DNA of 40,287 nt from Bacteroidales bacterium. Its GTDB lineage: Bacteria; Bacteroidota; Bacteroidia; Bacteroidales; UBA12077. The translations under genes were made by a program, and so were the position numbers. The notes under the pieces were generated by a model. The model was not told the DNA's origin and ran no database searches. It was given only the letters and a program-made list of their open reading frames with translations. The stretch spans positions 1 to 40,287 of the forward strand of contig DAOWGM010000158.1 in NCBI GenBank assembly GCA_030637515.1. The letters run 5' to 3'. Of this stretch, positions 1 through 8,396 are shown in pieces (positions within the stretch are counted from its first letter, which is position 1; every line of letters starts with the position of its first letter).

Positions 1-522
1 AGAGTAAAATCTTTCTGAGATATTTAATAATGTACTTATGTATGATAAGACTATCAGAATTGAAAAATCATCTTTCTTATTATTTAATTCATTCCATGCC
101 TCATTCATTAAAAAACTTACGGTATTTTCTTCTTCTTCGGTTAAGAGCAATGATTCATTTACATCATAAGAAAAGAAGTTATAAGTATTTATATTTTTTT
201 CTGATAAATGGTTCTTATAGATATCAGGATGCACAAGTATTTGATAACCTTCCCAAGGTTCCGTTGATGTGCAAGAATATTGTTGACCGGGTTCTACAAA
301 ATACAAAACTCCATTTGCGCCTTTGAATTTTGTTTTCCCATACTCCATATATCCGTTAAAATTCTTTACAAGTGAAATTTTATAAAAGTTAAATACGGTT
401 GGCTCACTTTTCAAAGGTATTAAGGGAATAATATCCGAGTACTTTCGAATATCAATTAAAGGATGTTTTGAATCAACATTATAATATTCATTTAAATCAT
501 TTATATTTTCAAAGTATTTCAT
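1..522 (-). CDS. AraC-family transcriptional regulator, N-terminal part (cut by window edge)
   Basis: An open frame of 174 codons starts at the ATG at 522-520 and runs off the left edge without a stop, so the C-terminal part is missing. The visible part fits the cupin-like ligand-sensing N-terminus common in Bacteroidota AraC regulators: a strand rich in FNFYKISLVK (about residues 45-54) and then GVLYFVEPGQQY (about residues 71-82), a typical sensor-domain signature. The paired AraC helix-turn-helix motifs would lie beyond the edge and cannot be seen. What it senses is unknown. No SD sequence precedes the start, as usual for the phylum. The family call is fairly secure from the N-terminal motif; the target genes are not inferable. 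Confidence 0.75.
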   Translation of the reverse strand, partial: MKYFENINDLNEYYNVDSKHPLIDIRKYSDIIPLIPLKSEPTVFNFYKISLVKNFNGYMEYGKTKFKGANGVLYFVEPGQQYSCTSTEPWEGYQILVHPDIYKNHLSEKNINTYNFFSYDVNESLLLTEEEENTVSFLMNEAWNELNNKKDDFSILIVLSYISTLLNISERFYS

Positions 523-597
523 TGTAAATTAGGTTTGTTTTAACCTTATCAATAAATAAAGTTTAATCTTTCCCATTCCTAACCAAAAATAACTAAA

Positions 598-645
598 AGA
601 CGAATATTCAAGAAACAATTGCTTACATTTCTTAAATATTCGTCT
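598..645. terminator. Long AT-rich inverted repeat (terminator or operator)
   Basis: Two 18-base arms (598-615 and 628-645) match at 17 of 18 positions around a 12-base loop. On the minus strand the stem is followed by a T-rich stretch, so it could terminate the hydrolase gene ending at 754. It also lies upstream of the AraC-type gene starting at 522, so an operator role is possible. The rest of 523-753 shows nothing recognisable. Confidence 0.5.
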
Positions 646-753
646 GCAAAAATATAAATTATAATAAGTACTAACTTGTTATGTATAATACAGCATCTGA
701 ATTTTCTAATAAACTATTTTACTTAAAATTACACACTATAATAATATAATCCA

Positions 754-1380
754 CTACACAAAAAATTTCCATTGATGATAGTAAAAGTTGTTATTTTTTT
801 CATCTTTTATCGTACTGCCGGGTCCATGTGCAGGATGAATTATAACATCATCATTTTGACTATCGATTAAATTAACTACTGTTTTTCTGAGTGTATTTAA
901 ATCGCCTGTGGGAAAATCCCATCTTCCCACAGAACCATTAAAAAGTGTATCTCCTGTATATAAATCATTGTCAAATTTATAACAAACACCACCAACAGTA
1001 TGACCTGGTGTATGTATCACTTCAATTTTTTTATCATCAATTTGAAGAACAACTGACGAATCAATTTTTATAAAATTTAGTTCATCAAGAGAATAAGGTT
1101 TTTCTTTTCCATAATAATCAAACCCATTTTTATAATTATCTATTATTATTTCATATTCTTCTTTGTGTAAATATATAGGAACATCAAAACAATCTATTGC
1201 GCCAATATGATCTATGTGTCCATGTGTTAATAATATACCTAATACTTCTAAATTATTATCACTTATATATTTAATAACTTTTTCTTTTTCATAACCCGGA
1301 TCAACTATATAACATTTATTATTATGTTCAATAAAGAAACAATTAACATCTATATCTCCAAGCAGCAATATTTCTCTCAT
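754..1380 (-). CDS. Metallo-beta-lactamase-fold hydrolase (glyoxalase II-like)
   Basis: This 208-aa protein has the metal-binding signature THGHIDH (about residues 52-58), a later HTPGHT strand, GDTLF and a C-terminal PAHGPGST. Together these are the ordered metal ligands of the glyoxalase II-like branch of the metallo-beta-lactamase fold. It has no signal peptide and is probably a cytoplasmic thioester or related hydrolase; the substrate cannot be told. The start is supported by a GGAGAGAG purine run just upstream of the ATG, unusual among the SD-poor genes here. It follows the second hydrolase gene by about 65 bases on the same strand, so the two may be cotranscribed. Codon use is strongly A/T-ending, and transfer from a Bacillota-like donor is possible but unproven. 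Confidence 0.85.
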   Translation of the reverse strand: MREILLLGDIDVNCFFIEHNNKCYIVDPGYEKEKVIKYISDNNLEVLGILLTHGHIDHIGAIDCFDVPIYLHKEEYEIIIDNYKNGFDYYGKEKPYSLDELNFIKIDSSVVLQIDDKKIEVIHTPGHTVGGVCYKFDNDLYTGDTLFNGSVGRWDFPTGDLNTLRKTVVNLIDSQNDDVIIHPAHGPGSTIKDEKNNNFYYHQWKFFV

Positions 1381-1445
1381 GATTCTCTCTCCATTTTTTT
1401 ATAAAACCTCTTTAAGATGCTATCCGTTGCACGTTGCTTTAGATA

Positions 1446-2366
1446 CTATCTGAAAGATAATATATCTCCTTCATTTGGCACATAAATACTATTTGTCAAT
1501 TTTTCTTTATCTATAAATTTTCTTAGTTCGTCTCTTGTTAATTTACAATGATTTATTGCGTCCATATGAGTTGCTACTATTCTTGTATCGGGCAATAATT
1601 GTGTAATGCTTTTTAAGGCATCAGATGTCAATGTTATTGGCTTACCTATAATAAATTGAGCTGCACCTGCATTAGCAATTATTAAGTTTGGTTGTGTTTC
1701 TTTTAAACTATTTTCTAACAGTTCATCCAAAATTGCATCGCCGGTAATAAATAACGATTCTTTTTTTGTTTGTATATAATAAGAAGAGGATTTACCCATT
1801 GGTTCCTGCCACATACCTTCACCATGATTTACAGAAAATCTCTTGATTGATATTTCCCCCAACTCACCTTCACTGTCAATCACCTGTACATTTGTAAATC
1901 CCTTTTCTTTTAACATTTCATCATCACCGGGTTGGCAAAATATCAACATATCTTTTGGCAATGTATTTTCTGCTTCCATGTCAAAGTGGTCAGGATGATA
2001 ATGAGTAAGTAATACTGCATCAATATCTTTAAGCAAACTGTTTTTTTCTACGGGTAACGAAATCAAAGGATTTTTGATTCGATTTGATGTTAAGGGATAA
2101 GGCGACTCAGTTCCAATATCACCGAGCATTGGATCTACAAGTATTTTTTTATTTTCTATACTAATAACTACTGTTGCATGTCTTATTAATTGTATTTTCA
2201 TTACCGTATCCTCACTACTTTCAACCACAGGAATATTTTTGAACGCAGTTAATTTGGGATTACCGGCAAATAAATCCGTTGCGAAATAAGTAACTACGGC
2301 AACCAGAATAACAATAACAGTTAATACTGTTAACAGTATTGGTTTTAACATTTTTTTAATTTTCAT
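1446..2366 (-). CDS. Membrane-anchored metallo-beta-lactamase-fold hydrolase (UlaG-like)
   Basis: The 306-aa protein starts with a Lys-rich stretch and a hydrophobic segment (about residues 10-30), probably an inner-membrane anchor or uncleaved signal, followed by a UlaG-like metallo-hydrolase domain. Visible motifs are IRHATVVI and ILVDPMLG early on, the metal-binding THYHPDHFD, a GMWQEP segment, ITGDAI, and a late ATHMDAINHC. This layout matches the RHATxxI/DP hydrolases related to L-ascorbate-6-phosphate lactonase and NAPE-PLD. I chose the second ATG (2366) over the one at 2384 because AAAGGAG lies just before it. The substrate is unknown. It sits between another metallo-hydrolase and a Crp/Fnr regulator, all on one strand, suggesting a small regulated unit. 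Confidence 0.8.
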   Translation of the reverse strand: MKIKKMLKPILLTVLTVIVILVAVVTYFATDLFAGNPKLTAFKNIPVVESSEDTVMKIQLIRHATVVISIENKKILVDPMLGDIGTESPYPLTSNRIKNPLISLPVEKNSLLKDIDAVLLTHYHPDHFDMEAENTLPKDMLIFCQPGDDEMLKEKGFTNVQVIDSEGELGEISIKRFSVNHGEGMWQEPMGKSSSYYIQTKKESLFITGDAILDELLENSLKETQPNLIIANAGAAQFIIGKPITLTSDALKSITQLLPDTRIVATHMDAINHCKLTRDELRKFIDKEKLTNSIYVPNEGDILSFR

Positions 2367-2463
2367 GATTTTCTCCTTTTGCATTATTAATTATTTAATG
2401 ATGCAAAACTATGAAGAGTTTGATTTATAAACCTGTGATATTTAGCACAAGTACAAAAAATAA

Positions 2464-3087
2464 TTAACGGATCACCTGAACTGATTTCTGTCCAAGGTTA
2501 ATCAAGCCTTCGTTTTCCAGCTTTTTTAAGAGTCTGGAAACTACTTCTCTTGTGGTGCCAAACTCATTGGCTATTTGTTGGTGAGACATCTGCAAAGTGC
2601 AATGATTTTGCAAGTTAGCTTCTTCCAGCAGATATTCTAACAAGCGTTCTTTTAAGGGTTTAAAAGCTAATTTGACGTAACGATCCATGAGCTCATTATA
2701 ATTTAGCCTAAAAGTATTAATGGTAAAATCATTCCAAGATTTGTACTTAAAAGCCCAATCTTTTATAAAACGAACAGGAATGTTAAGAATAGTAGAATCT
2801 TCTTCAGCTATTGCGTTTACAGTACTTAGATAATCGCCGAAAGTTTCAGAAAGTGAGAGTATACAAGCTTCCATTTCACTTATATAGTAAATTAAAATTT
2901 CTCTGTCTTCAGTCTCCAGGAAGACTCGCACCTTTCCTTTTAAAACAATCTTTAAAACTTTAATGTACTCTTCTGTCTTAATTAGATAATCTCCTTTTTT
3001 ATAAGTCGAAATAAAAGAATGTTGTTTAATTTCTTCCTTTAATTCCTTTTCGTAAACATTAAGTTGTTTAAAAAATGTTTCTATCAT
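2464..3087 (-). CDS. Crp/Fnr-family transcriptional regulator
   Basis: The 207-aa protein has an N-terminal cyclic-nucleotide-binding-type barrel (about residues 10-125, with KGDYLI, LKGKVRVF and ISEMEACIL) and a C-terminal winged helix. In the latter, MSHQQIANEFGTTREVVSRL (about residues 168-187) is the recognition helix-turn-helix. The FNR cysteines are not arranged as an Fe-S site, so it is not a classic oxygen-sensing FNR. Such proteins in Bacteroidota often answer to redox or other small-molecule signals. It lies about 80 bases upstream of the two metallo-hydrolase genes on the same strand and is the obvious candidate to control them. No SD precedes its start. Confidence 0.88.
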   Translation of the reverse strand: MIETFFKQLNVYEKELKEEIKQHSFISTYKKGDYLIKTEEYIKVLKIVLKGKVRVFLETEDREILIYYISEMEACILSLSETFGDYLSTVNAIAEEDSTILNIPVRFIKDWAFKYKSWNDFTINTFRLNYNELMDRYVKLAFKPLKERLLEYLLEEANLQNHCTLQMSHQQIANEFGTTREVVSRLLKKLENEGLINLGQKSVQVIR

Positions 3088-3158
3088 AATTTCAAATCAT
3101 TTGTAATGGTCTCGCATGAGCAGCATGTTGTATGATGCTGTGATTTACTTCGTGCTTT

Positions 3159-3488
3159 TTAATCGGCTTTATATTTCTTACCCCAATCATTCATTTGTTG
3201 CATTATGGGTAAAATTTTCTCTCCTTCTTTTGTCAATGAATATTCAACTTTAGGTGGAATTGTATTATATGATTTTCTATTCACTACGCCATGCTCAACA
3301 AGATCTTTTAATGACTGTGAAAGCATTTTATCATTAATTGTTACCAATGTTCGTTTCAGTTCATTAAATCTCTTTGATTGTTCTTTTAGATTCCAAATTA
3401 TTAATCCTTTCCATCTGCCACCAATCACACTTAAAGTTAAATCAACAGGACAGTAAAAAAAAGTTCCATTCAAATTGTATCGTTCCAT
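3159..3488 (-). CDS. HxlR-family winged-helix transcriptional regulator
   Basis: A 109-aa protein with the full HxlR layout: the conserved cysteine in YCPVDLTLSVIGGRWK (Cys13), FNELKRTL, the NDKMLSQSLKDL recognition helix, VEYSLTKEGE as the wing, and a final dimer helix with MNDWGKKY. Members are often redox- or electrophile-responsive repressors acting through the N-terminal cysteine. It is transcribed divergently from the lipoprotein gene at 3620. The shared intergenic region holds a strong inverted repeat (3527-3562) that is its probable operator, so it likely controls itself and that neighbour. Length is normal for the family. Confidence 0.92.
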   Translation of the reverse strand: MERYNLNGTFFYCPVDLTLSVIGGRWKGLIIWNLKEQSKRFNELKRTLVTINDKMLSQSLKDLVEHGVVNRKSYNTIPPKVEYSLTKEGEKILPIMQQMNDWGKKYKAD

Positions 3489-3526
3489 ATTTAAAATGTT
3501 TTCTCAAAAGTACTATTATTTACATT

Positions 3527-3562
3527 ACTAACCAAAATGATAGTGCTTTCATATTGGTAAGT
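3527..3562. promoter_or_regulatory. Inverted-repeat operator between hxlR-type gene and lipoprotein gene
   Basis: The left arm ACTAACCAAAATGA (3527-3540) pairs with the right arm TCATATTGGTAAGT (3549-3562) at 12 of 14 positions around an 8-base spacer. It sits in the divergent intergenic region of an HxlR regulator, where such repressors usually bind. Binding itself is inferred. Confidence 0.6.
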
Positions 3563-3588
3563 ATGTGCAATATGTAAAGTATTGTTTC

Positions 3589-3596
3589 TATTTTTG
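3589..3596 (+). promoter_or_regulatory. Candidate Bacteroidota -7 element (TATTTTTG)
   Basis: The octamer fits TAnnTTTG and ends 23 bases before the ATG at 3620. A clear -33 TTTG partner is not visible, so this is only a weak promoter call; the putative HxlR operator lies just upstream. Confidence 0.35.
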
Positions 3597-3619
3597 TATC
3601 GAATTAAAAATATAAAATC

Positions 3620-4132
3620 ATGAAAAGATTAAGTTTAGTAATTATTATGGCGGTAACAATAATGAGTTGTTCTGCACAAAACGAAGAGTTTAACAATTTA
3701 AAAAATCAAGTAGAAATGGAAAAAACACAATTAGAAAAGAACAAAGAAATTGCTTTGAATTTATCTAAAGCAATTATGAACGGAGAATGGAATAAGGTTG
3801 ATGAGCTAATTGCTGAAGATTTTACATACGAAGCAGATGGAAGACCAGCAATTGGTAAACAAGAATATATTGGATTTATGAAAAATGTTCTTAGTAATGC
3901 ATTTTCAGATATGGATATGAAGTTTCTTCGCGTTATTGCAGAAGAGAATTTAGTCGCAATTGATTACACAAATGAGATGACAAATACCGGGGATTTTATG
4001 GGAATGCCTGCAACGAACAAACGAGTATTGGCAACAGGACAATTCATCCGGGAGATAAAAGATGGTAAAATTACTGCTGAATGGCAAACTACTAATAGCG
4101 CAGGATTAATTCAACAGCTTACTGCTAAGTAA
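3620..4132 (+). CDS. NTF2/SnoaL-like lipoprotein
   Basis: The 170-aa protein begins with a lipoprotein signal peptide ending in the lipobox IMSC (Cys17), so it should be exported and lipid-anchored. A short Glu/Lys-rich coiled segment (about residues 25-45) follows, then a SnoaL/NTF2-like cone domain of about 120 residues (NGEWNKVDELIAEDFTYEAD, IGKQEYIGFMKN, AEENLVAIDYTNEMTNTGDFMGMPATNKR, ATGQFIREIKDGKITAEWQ). Such polyketide-cyclase-like folds bind or turn over small hydrophobic molecules, but no activity can be assigned. It is divergent from the HxlR regulator and probably controlled by it, which suggests a role in a small-molecule or electrophile response. A strong hairpin terminator follows. 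Confidence 0.8.
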   Translation: MKRLSLVIIMAVTIMSCSAQNEEFNNLKNQVEMEKTQLEKNKEIALNLSKAIMNGEWNKVDELIAEDFTYEADGRPAIGKQEYIGFMKNVLSNAFSDMDMKFLRVIAEENLVAIDYTNEMTNTGDFMGMPATNKRVLATGQFIREIKDGKITAEWQTTNSAGLIQQLTAK

Positions 4133-4170
4133 TTTCTTCAATTTCACATTAATCGTCCAAACCGCAAAAA

Positions 4171-4195
4171 GGGAAGCAATTAGCTTCCCTTTTTT
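4171..4195. terminator. Intrinsic terminator, usable in both directions
   Basis: GGGAAGC and GCTTCCC pair around AATTA and are followed by six Ts; the minus strand also has a T run on its other side. It ends the lipoprotein gene and could also stop transcripts from the right. Confidence 0.85.
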
Positions 4196-4213
4196 CATTT
4201 TATATATTTCAGC

Positions 4214-4380
4214 TTACTTTTTAAAAAGCACAAGCGAGAACACCTTTGTATTAAATTTTTTATAAACGGAGTAGTTAACTAAACTACGCCGAGCAGAAGA
4301 TTTTAATATTCTATGGAATTCTTCATCTGGAACTCCTGCATGTTTTTCAATCTCTCCAAATATTTACTTGGAGCATCACC
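4214..4380 (-). pseudogene. Decayed C-terminal tail of a GmrSD/DUF262-like gene
   Basis: Read on the minus strand, this stretch encodes GDAPSKYLERLK in one frame and then EKHAGVPDEEFHRILKS in the next, running to a stop at 4216-4214. The joined pattern (DAPSKYL...E..AGV....FH.IL.S) resembles the C-terminal tail of DUF262/GmrSD-type modification-dependent restriction proteins. There is a frameshift in the middle and no upstream body, so this is a remnant. It contains a degraded copy of the CACAAGCG repeat near 4229. It lies beside the Fic gene, consistent with a decayed defence locus. The family assignment rests on a short motif and is tentative. Confidence 0.4.
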
Positions 4381-4395
4381 ACTAACCAGTAATCA

Positions 4396-5964
4396 CTAAT
4401 CACTAATCATTATTTTTTTAAACTCTTTTTCTATATCTATAACTTCCTTATCAGTTAATGCATCAAATTCCTTTTCACTAGCCCTTTTAGATAAATTCCC
4501 GTTATTTTGCTCTAAGAATCTCACCAATAATGCGACTGTTTTATCCGGCATGTCAAATTCGTTTTCCAGATATCTTTTAAACTGATCGTAATTTGTAAGA
4601 TATTTTATTTCATCCGGAATAATTCTTTCAATCGTATCTTGTACACATTCATATAAAAACTCAGCTTGTTTTGTAGCATCAAAAAAGCGATAGTAATCCA
4701 AGGTTTTATTGAGCACTTCTACATTATGGTCTTTGGTTTCTTTCCATTCTATATAATCCAGTAATGGATGTGAATATGATTCCAAAATCTTTCGGTAATC
4801 GTCAATATGGTCTAGGATGGAAGCTGATACAGGAAATATAATTCCCTGTTGTGAAAATTGTTTTTTTGCCAAAACATGATGTATCAGGTAACGATGAATA
4901 CGACCATTTCCATCTTCAAAAGGATGAATAAAAACAAAGCCAAAAGCAATAATTGCAGCTGCAATAACAGCATCAGTTTCTGATTCAACCAGCAACTTGG
5001 AAGCAGCAATTAAACCACCAATAAGTTGGTCTAAATCCTTCCAGCTTGCCGAAATATGGTCTGGAATTGGCTCTCCTGTTGTGCGATCGTGTTCCCCTAC
5101 AAAACCGCCTTTTTGTCGAAATCCCATATCGACAAAACGACTATTAGCAATAACAATTTGTTGCAGTCGTAACAATTCTTCTTTGCTTAAATCATTCACG
5201 CCTGCTTGACCAATAGCTTGACCCCATCGTACCGCTCGTTGATTTTTTGGACTTTCCCCTTCAATACTAAAAGATGCTTTGGAATCTTTTAATAATAAAA
5301 AAGCCGATGCGCGTTGTAAAATATCTTTGTGGATTTCTTTCAGAAACGTGTTTTTTTGTTGTGCCAGATTTTCAGAAATATATTGTTCCAGTTTCGGTGT
5401 TTTTCGGATTAAAGGACAAAAATCAGGTGTGCCGGGTAAATTATTAATAATTAAATGGCGAGGTGATTTTATTCCTTTAACTACAAACTGAATCTTATCA
5501 TTCAATAAAGGCACATAACTTTTTTTTGATAAGTCCTTTTTACCAGGCAAAGGAGTTCCTGTTAACCATTCAATTAAAAACCAAATTCTACGGGAATATT
5601 GTCCGGTAGGTTCAATATCAACCAATTTGATTAATTGGTTGATGTTGTAATGTTTTATTAAGAATTTAAAAAATATAAGATTAATCCCTTCGTATTTAAG
5701 AGCAAATACTAAATGTTTATAAAGTGCTACTATTTCAGTATCCTTTATATTATCTTCCGGTAGATAAGTTTTTGGCAATACTTGCCAATCATCGTTTTGG
5801 TGTTTTTTGTTTTGGTTGCAAACTAAGGAAATTGGTTTTGGAATTGGCATCTGCAAATCCAAACTTTGAATAACTGCTGCATAACCAACAATAAATCCTT
5901 CTTCTGGTGTTTTTAATCCATTAAAAACAGGTGTATTCTGAGAAAAATAAGTGCTTTTTGCCAT
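4396..5964 (-). CDS. Fic-family protein adenylyltransferase, class II, self-inhibited
   Basis: The 522-aa protein carries the Fic core motif HPFEDGNGR (residues 347-355), the catalytic signature of enzymes that transfer AMP (or another nucleotide) from NTPs to a target hydroxyl. An inhibitory motif of the (S/T)xxxE(G/N) type, SFSIEG, sits N-terminal to the core at residues 231-236, which places it in class II. The glutamate there should block ATP until released. The first 200 residues form an unassigned N-terminal domain, and the last 130 or so include a conserved region probably used for target choice or DNA binding. No antitoxin gene flanks it. It is a single-gene unit with no SD site. The target protein is unknown. 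Confidence 0.9.
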   Translation of the reverse strand: MAKSTYFSQNTPVFNGLKTPEEGFIVGYAAVIQSLDLQMPIPKPISLVCNQNKKHQNDDWQVLPKTYLPEDNIKDTEIVALYKHLVFALKYEGINLIFFKFLIKHYNINQLIKLVDIEPTGQYSRRIWFLIEWLTGTPLPGKKDLSKKSYVPLLNDKIQFVVKGIKSPRHLIINNLPGTPDFCPLIRKTPKLEQYISENLAQQKNTFLKEIHKDILQRASAFLLLKDSKASFSIEGESPKNQRAVRWGQAIGQAGVNDLSKEELLRLQQIVIANSRFVDMGFRQKGGFVGEHDRTTGEPIPDHISASWKDLDQLIGGLIAASKLLVESETDAVIAAAIIAFGFVFIHPFEDGNGRIHRYLIHHVLAKKQFSQQGIIFPVSASILDHIDDYRKILESYSHPLLDYIEWKETKDHNVEVLNKTLDYYRFFDATKQAEFLYECVQDTIERIIPDEIKYLTNYDQFKRYLENEFDMPDKTVALLVRFLEQNNGNLSKRASEKEFDALTDKEVIDIEKEFKKIMISD

Positions 5965-6083
5965 AATTTAAAAAATATAAGCGCAAGATACGCTAAAAAC
6001 AGGTGCGATGCAATAAAAATGAGCGCAAAAAAATAATCTTTTTGAAAAACAAGCGCTTTAAAAAGAGAAAAAGTTTATCTGAT

Positions 6084-8393
6084 TTAACTCCTGATTATTT
6101 CTAAAACGAGTTCTTTGGTAAGTGCTCGTCCATTCGCTTTTAATTTAATATCATCGAACGAGAATCTAAAATCGCAGCCCGACTCCCATCGACTGCAGCC
6201 ATAAGCGGTTTTTCCCTTGAGAATTGTTCCTATACCACATTTTGGACAAGATGGCATGCTGTTTTCCTTCTTAGGATTTGTTTTTGTGGTGCTTTCAAAT
6301 TCTATTTCAAAGGATGAATTTAAGTTCAAAATTCCATCTGTTTTTTCACCCTCAAAGATAAATCCCTTAATCACAGGAGTTTTACCCTTTTCAACAAGAC
6401 TTTGTATTTGCTTATCTGTTAGTTTTTTATCCATAAATGTAAATGGAAGCCTTAGATCACATCCTGATTTCCACTGATCACAACCATAACTGCTCTTGCC
6501 TTTTACGATTTTCCCATTTGAACATTTTGGACATTTCGTACCATCATTTGCTGTTTTAATTTTCTGGGAAGCTGCTTTTTTAGGTTTTAAATCGGATGCG
6601 CTGCTTAATCTTGCCTTGCCAGTTTCGTTGCGAACTTCATGTACCAATTCATTTACCATTTTCTTCATGTTATAGATAAATTCCTTAGCACCAAATTCGC
6701 CCTGTTCTATTTCTTTAAGTTGTTTTTCCCACTGACCTGTTAGTTCCGCAGATTTGAGTAAGATATTTTGTATCGTATTAATAAGCTGAATCCCCATTTC
6801 AGTAGGAATTACCTGTTTTTTTCTTCTTTGAGTGTATTTCCTTTTAAAAAGCGTTTCAATAATATTGGCTCTGGTTGATGGTCTTCCAATACCATTGGCT
6901 TTCATCAGGTCACGCAGTTCTTCATCATCGACTTGTTTACCGGCTGTTTCCATAGCACGAAGAAGAGATGCTTCGGTGTAATAATTTGGTGGCTTGGTTG
7001 TTTTTTCCAGAAAAGAAGGTTCGTGCGCACCTTGTTCTCCTTTTTCAAACGATGGAAGAATATTTTCTTCTCTATCATATCTATTTTCTTTTTCATCGTC
7101 GTCCTTTTTCTCTTTATTGAAAATTATGCGCCAGCCTTCTTCCAGGATTTCTTTTCCCGTAGCAACAAACTTTACTTCATCAACCTTAGCATTAACCTGT
7201 GTTTTGGCTACTTTACAATCGGGATAAAAAACAGCAATAAATCTTCTGACAATAATATCACACACCTTTTTCTCGTCTGAGCCTAAAGACTTTTGCTCTC
7301 CGGTTGGGATAATTGCATGGTGATCTGTAACCTTTTTATCATTAAATACTTTCGTTGATTTTCGAATCGTATCTTTCAGAATCGGTTCAGTGAAAGAAGC
7401 ATAGTTTGAAAGTCCTTTAAGAATACCCGGAACTTTAGGATACATATCGTTCGGTAAAAAGCTAGTATCAACTCTCGGATAAGAAACTACTTTCATCTCA
7501 TAAAGTCGCTGTACCAATTTCAAGCTTGCTTCGGCTGTGAAACCAAATTTATTGTTACAATACACCTGAATACTTGTAAGATCGAATAGTTTGGGAGCAT
7601 ATTCCTTTCCATCCTTCTTTTCAATATCGGTAATAACAAGATCTTTTCCTCGAACCTGATTTAACAGCTTTTCGCCATCTTCTTTTGTAAAAAACTTTCC
7701 TGATGTATTATTGAATATGGTTTCGCGATATTTTGTCTGAAGTTCCCAATATGGTTTGGCCTGAAAATTTTCTATTTCGTAATGCCTGTTCACCAACATG
7801 GCTAATGTTGGTGTTTGAACCCTTCCTATTGATAAAACTTGCTTAAATCCACCATATTTTAAAGTATACAGCCTTGTGGCATTCATACCTAACAGCCAGT
7901 CTCCTATTGCACGCGAACTGCCGGCATAATACAGATTATCAAACTCTTCTGCTGGTTTAAGATTCTGAAAACCTACTCTGATAGCTTCTGTTGTTAAGGA
8001 CGAAATCCAAAGTCTCTGTACCTGACCGGTATAATTCGCCTGTTTAATAACCCATCGTTGAATTAGCTCGCCTTCCTGACCAGCATCTCCACAATTAATT
8101 ACGAGACTTGCTTTGCTAAAAAGGGTTTTGATTATTTTAAACTGTTTCCGTACACCACCATTGCTCATAACCTTAGTTTCGAAGCGATCGGGAAGCATAG
8201 GAAGCATATTGAGATTCCATTTTTTCCATTGTGGATTATAATCTTCGGGAGGTAAAAGCGTACAAAAATGTCCAAAAGTCCATGTAACCTGATATCCATT
8301 TCCTTCGAAATATCCTTCTTTACGTATATTAGCACCAATTACATGTGCTATTTCTTTGGCTACACTGGGTTTTTCTGCAATACAAACTTTCAT
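6084..8393 (-). CDS. topB: DNA topoisomerase III (type IA)
   Basis: The 769-aa protein has the N-terminal Toprim domain (VCIAEKPSVAKEIAHVIG; the acidic cluster CGDAGQEGELIQRW at residues 101-114), the SIGRVQTPTLAML motif (residues 188-200) and the catalytic tyrosine in VVSYPRVDT (Tyr305). The NGIGRPSTRANIIETL motif follows. Two C-terminal zinc ribbons each show CPKC...YGC...GCD. This is the full order for a bacterial topoisomerase III that relaxes and decatenates DNA through a 5'-phosphotyrosine link. It lies three bases downstream of the YchJ-like gene, so the two are probably cotranscribed. Chromosomal and plasmid versions are similar, and two or more type IA enzymes are common in Bacteroidota, so this may be an accessory copy. 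Confidence 0.93.
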   Translation of the reverse strand: MKVCIAEKPSVAKEIAHVIGANIRKEGYFEGNGYQVTWTFGHFCTLLPPEDYNPQWKKWNLNMLPMLPDRFETKVMSNGGVRKQFKIIKTLFSKASLVINCGDAGQEGELIQRWVIKQANYTGQVQRLWISSLTTEAIRVGFQNLKPAEEFDNLYYAGSSRAIGDWLLGMNATRLYTLKYGGFKQVLSIGRVQTPTLAMLVNRHYEIENFQAKPYWELQTKYRETIFNNTSGKFFTKEDGEKLLNQVRGKDLVITDIEKKDGKEYAPKLFDLTSIQVYCNNKFGFTAEASLKLVQRLYEMKVVSYPRVDTSFLPNDMYPKVPGILKGLSNYASFTEPILKDTIRKSTKVFNDKKVTDHHAIIPTGEQKSLGSDEKKVCDIIVRRFIAVFYPDCKVAKTQVNAKVDEVKFVATGKEILEEGWRIIFNKEKKDDDEKENRYDREENILPSFEKGEQGAHEPSFLEKTTKPPNYYTEASLLRAMETAGKQVDDEELRDLMKANGIGRPSTRANIIETLFKRKYTQRRKKQVIPTEMGIQLINTIQNILLKSAELTGQWEKQLKEIEQGEFGAKEFIYNMKKMVNELVHEVRNETGKARLSSASDLKPKKAASQKIKTANDGTKCPKCSNGKIVKGKSSYGCDQWKSGCDLRLPFTFMDKKLTDKQIQSLVEKGKTPVIKGFIFEGEKTDGILNLNSSFEIEFESTTKTNPKKENSMPSCPKCGIGTILKGKTAYGCSRWESGCDFRFSFDDIKLKANGRALTKELVLEIIRS

Positions 8394-8396
8394 AGA

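Noticed and set aside
30-326. A 98-codon plus-strand frame.
   Set aside because: It lies opposite the AraC-family coding frame, which shows family motifs; the plus frame has none.
6994-7227. Plus-strand open frames inside topoisomerase III.
   Set aside because: They are antisense shadows of a strongly supported gene with intact catalytic motifs.
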